From Terrimonas sp. (lineage in GTDB: Bacteria; Bacteroidota; Bacteroidia; Chitinophagales; Chitinophagaceae), in the NCBI GenBank assembly GCA_016125075.1, contig WGMO01000004.1, positions 62,001-126,000 of the forward strand: DNA of 64,000 bases. Direction: 5' to 3'. Both the position numbers and the translations under genes were made by a program. This document shows, in pieces, positions 61,601-64,000 of this stretch. The notes beneath the pieces are model-generated. The model worked only from the letters and a program-made list of their open reading frames with translations. It ran no database searches and was not told where the DNA came from. How positions within the stretch are numbered: the stretch's first letter is position 1; every line of letters begins with the position of its first letter.

Positions 61601-61866
61601 GCCACACCGGGGTAGATATTTTCAGGTTTATTGGCAAAGGGAACCGCTTTACGGACATGTGTTTTGCAACTGGCCAGAGAAGCAGCGGCCGTACTAAACC
61701 CCAGGTATTTTAAAAAATCGCGCCGGGGAGTCGAGGCATCCAGCCATCCTTTTCCGTCTTTGTCCTCAAAAGGAAGCTCTTCCTGGAATTCGTTCTGGAT
61801 TTTCTTTTCATATTCTTCACTATTCGCCAGCTCACTAAAACTTTGCCAGTACTTTTTATCGCTCAT
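58690..61866 (-). CDS. actB: Alternative Complex III iron-sulfur/molybdopterin-like subunit ActB
   Basis: A 1058-residue periplasmic protein. The N-terminus has a Tat-like signal (RRDFLKYLGFS) ending in a lipobox-like LASC, the TAT-variant type. Residues about 60-730 form a molybdopterin oxidoreductase-like domain that in ACIII carries no cofactor. The C-terminal part has four 4Fe-4S/3Fe-4S motifs: CTGCHACVVAC, CQHCDNAPCENVCP, CIGTRYCANNCPY and CSFCVQRL with CMTACPTDAI. It passes electrons from quinol to the heme subunits. Confidence 0.95.
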   Translation of the reverse strand: MSDKKYWQSFSELANSEEYEKKIQNEFQEELPFEDKDGKGWLDASTPRRDFLKYLGFSTAAASLASCKTHVRKAVPFANKPENIYPGVAKYYATTYVQDGDVIPVLAKVRDGRPIKIEGNNLCSFTQGGTSARAQASVLDLYDMNRLRHPKERVVKGTEVSYEEVPSFEQLDKAIAGKLAGLRNLVLLTSTVVSPSTKEIIAQYPNLKHVQFDADSYSGLLQANEISFGKRAIPAYNFDKANVIVSLGADFLATWLSPVEFARGYSKGRKINEKNPEMSKHYQFESHMSTTGASADERVTHRPSQIGVVALDILNMLNGTEGSPVNDDAKLEAGIKKVVADLKAHTGNALVVCGSNDVNVQVIVNAINNAIGAYGNTIDWSSTLNYRQGIDAEMNQLVADMAAGNVDALFIQGANPVYEYHDADSFKKALAKVKLTVSFNEKLDETSEWCNYIIPTHHYLESWGDAEPKSGYTSFIQPTIFPLFKTRAYQTSLLKWSGNDTDYETYFRNYWTAKLGAGFDASLQNGVIENTAAAPSAGSYNGAGVANAASAISAAKKGGAIELVLYQKVSVGNGKQGGNPWLLELPDPITRATWDNYVMMSMSMAKDVLGLDLTDKNKEKTINNYEYYPEKPVVELTANGKTLTLPVLVIPGMDAHTIAVAVGFGRSEKLGIAVAGVGQNVFGLKTFNGTTADYFNSNVELKKTDKKYKIAQTQIHGSYEGRTEVVKETTLATFKKHPNHFKEYREELAKDFAPLTGDFRKESTIYPDHPQPGLKWGMSIDMNSCTGCHACVVACHAENNVPVVGKSEVMRYHDMHWLRIDRYFVSDENNPDDVKAVVFQPMLCQHCDNAPCENVCPVAATNHSSEGYNQMTYNRCIGTRYCANNCPYKVRRFNWADYTGADSFPNNQDQKLVGKLDAVVHQMNDDLTRMVLNPDVTVRSRGVIEKCSFCVQRLQEAKLTAKKEDRVLADGDAKTACMTACPTDAIVFGNVHDKESRITKMREDNQQRLFYVIEQLHTLPNVNYLAKIRNTEELLEVEEHHEEQAAEEKKETATEATH

Positions 61867-61914
61867 TTATCTTGGTTTGTAATTTACAAATTTGAAAGTT
61901 CCAACGGACTCATA

Positions 61915-63255
61915 TTAATAGTGACATTTCTGGCACTCAATTCCACCAATATCTTTTACGGTTACACTATCCATTTTTGAGGGATGAATGATAAATTTCC
62001 CGTTCTTGTCAAGAATATATTTACCGCCATTGTCTTTCAGCGTATCCGGCATTAGGTCTTTCCTGAACTTTTCGTAGATGCTGTAAAATTTATTGCCAGT
62101 TTCGGTACCGGTGCTGTCTATATTATAGAAATTAACTTTTGTCTGGCGATGGCAATTGATACACCAGCCCATACTTAATTCACTGAATTGTTTTACTTCA
62201 TCCATTGCGGTGATCTCACCATGACAGGTCTGACATTGTACATTACCGGCCCTGATATGCTGTGAGTGGTTGAAATAAACATGGTCTGGAAGATTATGGA
62301 TCTTGATCCAGGGAATTGATTTTGCCTTATTGGCATCCCAGGCATTGGGATTCAGGGGGTCAAAACCCGCATAAGCATAAAGTTTTTTGATCTGCTCCGT
62401 TCCATTGACCTCTTTCCCATCTGCATCAAACAGCGGATCCCCTTTGTATTCCCCAATGTTCTTATGACAATTCATACATACATTGGTAGACGGGATCGCG
62501 GCATGTTTGCTTTCCCAGGCATTACCATGACAATATAAACAGTTGATCTGGTTGATGCCGGCATGCACCTTATGGGAATAAAAGATGGGCTGCTCGGGCT
62601 CGTACCCAATCTGCCGGCCCATTCCGATGGCCCCTTTCACCACATAAAAACCACCCACCACAAACAAAACGATGATGGTCATCGCGATATAGATCTTATT
62701 CTTCCAGAAGGGCACAGCTTCGGGTCGAAGAATACCTTCCTTATCGTCGCTGAGCTTTTTCAGGTTACTGTTTACCTGCATAAGAATCAGAGCGATAATG
62801 GCTAAAATGAGTGAAATGACGCCAAAGATCAGTGCATTCCGGCCACTGTTATCAGTGCCTGATCCACCGCCTGTGGGTTTTGTTGCAACCGGGGGTTGTA
62901 CTTCATTTATGTAGGAAACAATGGCATCAATCTCTTCTGTTTTCAGACCGGGAAAGGCCGTCATCATGGTTCCTCCATACTGGGCTTTCAGGTCCTGGGT
63001 GTATTTATTGGTAGCCATGAACCCCACCGGGTTATGGACCCAGGCATATATATTATTCCTGTCACCCCAGGGGCCCCTGTCCTCCAACCCTTTTAAGGCC
63101 GGTCCTGTACCATTTTGAAATGGATTATGACAACTGGCGCAATTGCCCTGAAAAAGCTGTTTACCATCCTGTGCTGAAACCTGGAGACTGAAAAATGCCA
63201 AAAAAACAAAGGTACACAGTGATAGTTTCTTAACGATTGAATTACAAGGAATCAT
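61915..63255 (-). CDS. actA: Alternative Complex III multiheme cytochrome ActA (six hemes)
   Basis: A 446-residue protein with a signal peptide (cleavage near VSAQ). One CxxCH (CASCH, residues 39-43) lies in an N-terminal monoheme domain, followed by two helices near residues 140-160 and 190-210 and then five CxxCH motifs (CLYCH, CMNCH, CQTCH, CINCH, CQKCH). The C-terminal part matches the pentaheme ActA; the N-terminal monoheme domain appears fused on. It is the first gene of the act operon, with a TAnnTTTG element 48 nt upstream. Confidence 0.94.
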   Translation of the reverse strand: MIPCNSIVKKLSLCTFVFLAFFSLQVSAQDGKQLFQGNCASCHNPFQNGTGPALKGLEDRGPWGDRNNIYAWVHNPVGFMATNKYTQDLKAQYGGTMMTAFPGLKTEEIDAIVSYINEVQPPVATKPTGGGSGTDNSGRNALIFGVISLILAIIALILMQVNSNLKKLSDDKEGILRPEAVPFWKNKIYIAMTIIVLFVVGGFYVVKGAIGMGRQIGYEPEQPIFYSHKVHAGINQINCLYCHGNAWESKHAAIPSTNVCMNCHKNIGEYKGDPLFDADGKEVNGTEQIKKLYAYAGFDPLNPNAWDANKAKSIPWIKIHNLPDHVYFNHSQHIRAGNVQCQTCHGEITAMDEVKQFSELSMGWCINCHRQTKVNFYNIDSTGTETGNKFYSIYEKFRKDLMPDTLKDNGGKYILDKNGKFIIHPSKMDSVTVKDIGGIECQKCHY

Positions 63256-63302
63256 AGAAGCTATTAATCTAAAAAATGTGGATAAAATTCCTGAGTTGGT
63301 TG

Positions 63303-63310
63303 CAAAAATA
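63303..63310 (-). promoter_or_regulatory. -7 element of the act/cox operon
   Basis: TATTTTTG on the minus strand matches TAnnTTTG about 48 nt before the actA ATG. No clean TTTG at 19-21 nt upstream, though TTGG and GTTG occur at 21-22 nt. Confidence 0.45.
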
Positions 63311-63514
63311 AGTCAGGAAGTTAACAAAATGCCAACACGTTTAAATTTTTTTTGAACCAATACCAGCAAGGGTTTCAACGGATTTTATCATTTTTATATG
63401 ATGATTCCCTTTAAATTGTCATCCGTTCGTCAACAAATTTGAAACCTGTAGATACAATGTGAAAAGCTGATTTTTTTCCACGACTTTTGCCGCTTTAAAT
63501 TATTTTAAAGATCA

Positions 63515-63820
63515 ATGTTTGATAAATTAAAAAGGAAATGGGGCGTTGGAGCCCTCCAGCTCACGATTATCATCTGCACTTTTGCCATTGGGGGCAGCCT
63601 TACCGGATATGCCGGTAAAAAAATCATGAACCTGGTGGATATAGAGCAGGACTGGTTATGGGGCATTTTATATATAATATTGATTACCCTACTTTGGCCG
63701 GTTGCCGTCCTCCTGGTAAGCATCCCCCTGGGGCAGTTTAGCTTTTTCTATCGCTATATCAGAAAGATCGGCGCGAAAATGGGTATATTAAATACTGATA
63801 ACCAGGACACTATTGCATAA
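63515..63820 (+). CDS. Small hypothetical membrane protein upstream of purN
   Basis: A 101-residue protein with two hydrophobic helices (TIIICTFAIGGSLTGYAG and WGILYIILITLLWPVAVLLVSIPLG) and a short basic tail. It resembles a Bacteroidota family of small proteins often placed directly before purN (the DUF6787 type, recalled from gene order only). Its stop overlaps the purN start (TAATG), so the two are translationally coupled. Confidence 0.7.
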   Translation: MFDKLKRKWGVGALQLTIIICTFAIGGSLTGYAGKKIMNLVDIEQDWLWGILYIILITLLWPVAVLLVSIPLGQFSFFYRYIRKIGAKMGILNTDNQDTIA

Positions 63821-64000
63821 TGCCCATTACAAAGATTGCCATATTTGCTTCCGGTGCCGGCACCAATGCCCAAAAAATCATCGACTATTTCAGGAATAAT
63901 GAACGGGTCAGGGTTGTACTGATGGTTTGTAATAAGCCCGGAGCCGGGGTGCTTGACAGAGCGGCTGCTGAAAAGATACCAACCCTGATCCTTGAAAAGG
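63820..64000 (+). CDS. purN: Phosphoribosylglycinamide formyltransferase (5' part)
   Basis: The frame begins at ATG 63820, overlapping the previous stop, and runs off the right edge. The visible part contains the IAIFASGAGTNAQKIIDYF nucleotide-binding start and the VCNKPGAGVLDRAA segment, characteristic of PurN (GART). PurN transfers a formyl group in the third step of purine synthesis. Only about 60 residues are visible. Confidence 0.93.
   Translation, partial: MPITKIAIFASGAGTNAQKIIDYFRNNERVRVVLMVCNKPGAGVLDRAAAEKIPTLILEK

Overview
The window comes from a member of the Bacteroidota, most likely a Chitinophagaceae-like aerobe. Several independent signs agree. Promoters follow the Bacteroidota pattern TTTG-N19-21-TAnnTTTG and sit very close to start codons. 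A secreted protein carries a type IX (Por) secretion sorting domain. There is an Alternative Complex III operon coupled to an aa3 oxidase, a fused CcoN-CcoO oxidase subunit, and several small Bacteroidota-type membrane proteins. Gene density is high. No rRNA, ordinary tRNA, insertion sequence, prophage or CRISPR array was seen.

Layout. 1-9.9 kb holds a DUF4197 gene, lysS, an SDR dehydrogenase, a minus-strand operon (LON-domain protein, coaX, an outer-membrane protein, lptC), two glycosyltransferases and meaB with a CDGSH gene. 9.9-22 kb holds a large metalloprotease, a glycine-rich T9SS cargo protein, typA/bipA, an alpha/beta hydrolase, an HGSNAT-like acyltransferase, DUF2752 and TM2 membrane proteins, a fabH-type synthase and a lipid kinase. 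22-37.7 kb holds a membrane-anchored patatin, heme A synthase, rnhB, a cupin-like protein, an orphan 2-oxoacid:ferredoxin oxidoreductase beta subunit, a MarR/acyl-CoA dehydrogenase pair, a second hydrolase, a GT2 enzyme, a lone ABC permease and an Lrp regulator. It ends with an unusual tRNA-like RNA locus and trmB, a DUF5522 gene and an alkyltransferase-like gene.

From 37.8 to 63.3 kb nearly everything is on the minus strand and serves aerobic respiration. Read in transcription order it is Alternative Complex III (actA-F), the aa3 oxidase (subunits II and I, heme O synthase, two subunit III proteins, subunit IV), SCO1 and DUF420 copper/assembly proteins, a CcoI-type copper ATPase, ccoS, the cbb3 oxidase (ccoNO fusion, ccoQ, ccoP), ccoG, fixH, a small membrane protein and a SafE-like protein. 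Quinol oxidation by ACIII would feed electrons to aa3 and, under low oxygen, to cbb3. An FNR-like dyad lies upstream of ccoS. The window ends with a small membrane protein and the start of purN.

The least ordinary element is at about 36.08-36.37 kb. A full promoter and an intrinsic terminator flank a 163-nt RNA. It folds like tRNA-Leu at both ends but carries an anticodon loop that cannot decode leucine and a variable arm of about 90 nt. A second promoter/terminator pair without a convincing ORF (2983-3277) may be another small RNA. All functional calls rest on reading motifs and gene order by eye; no database search was run.
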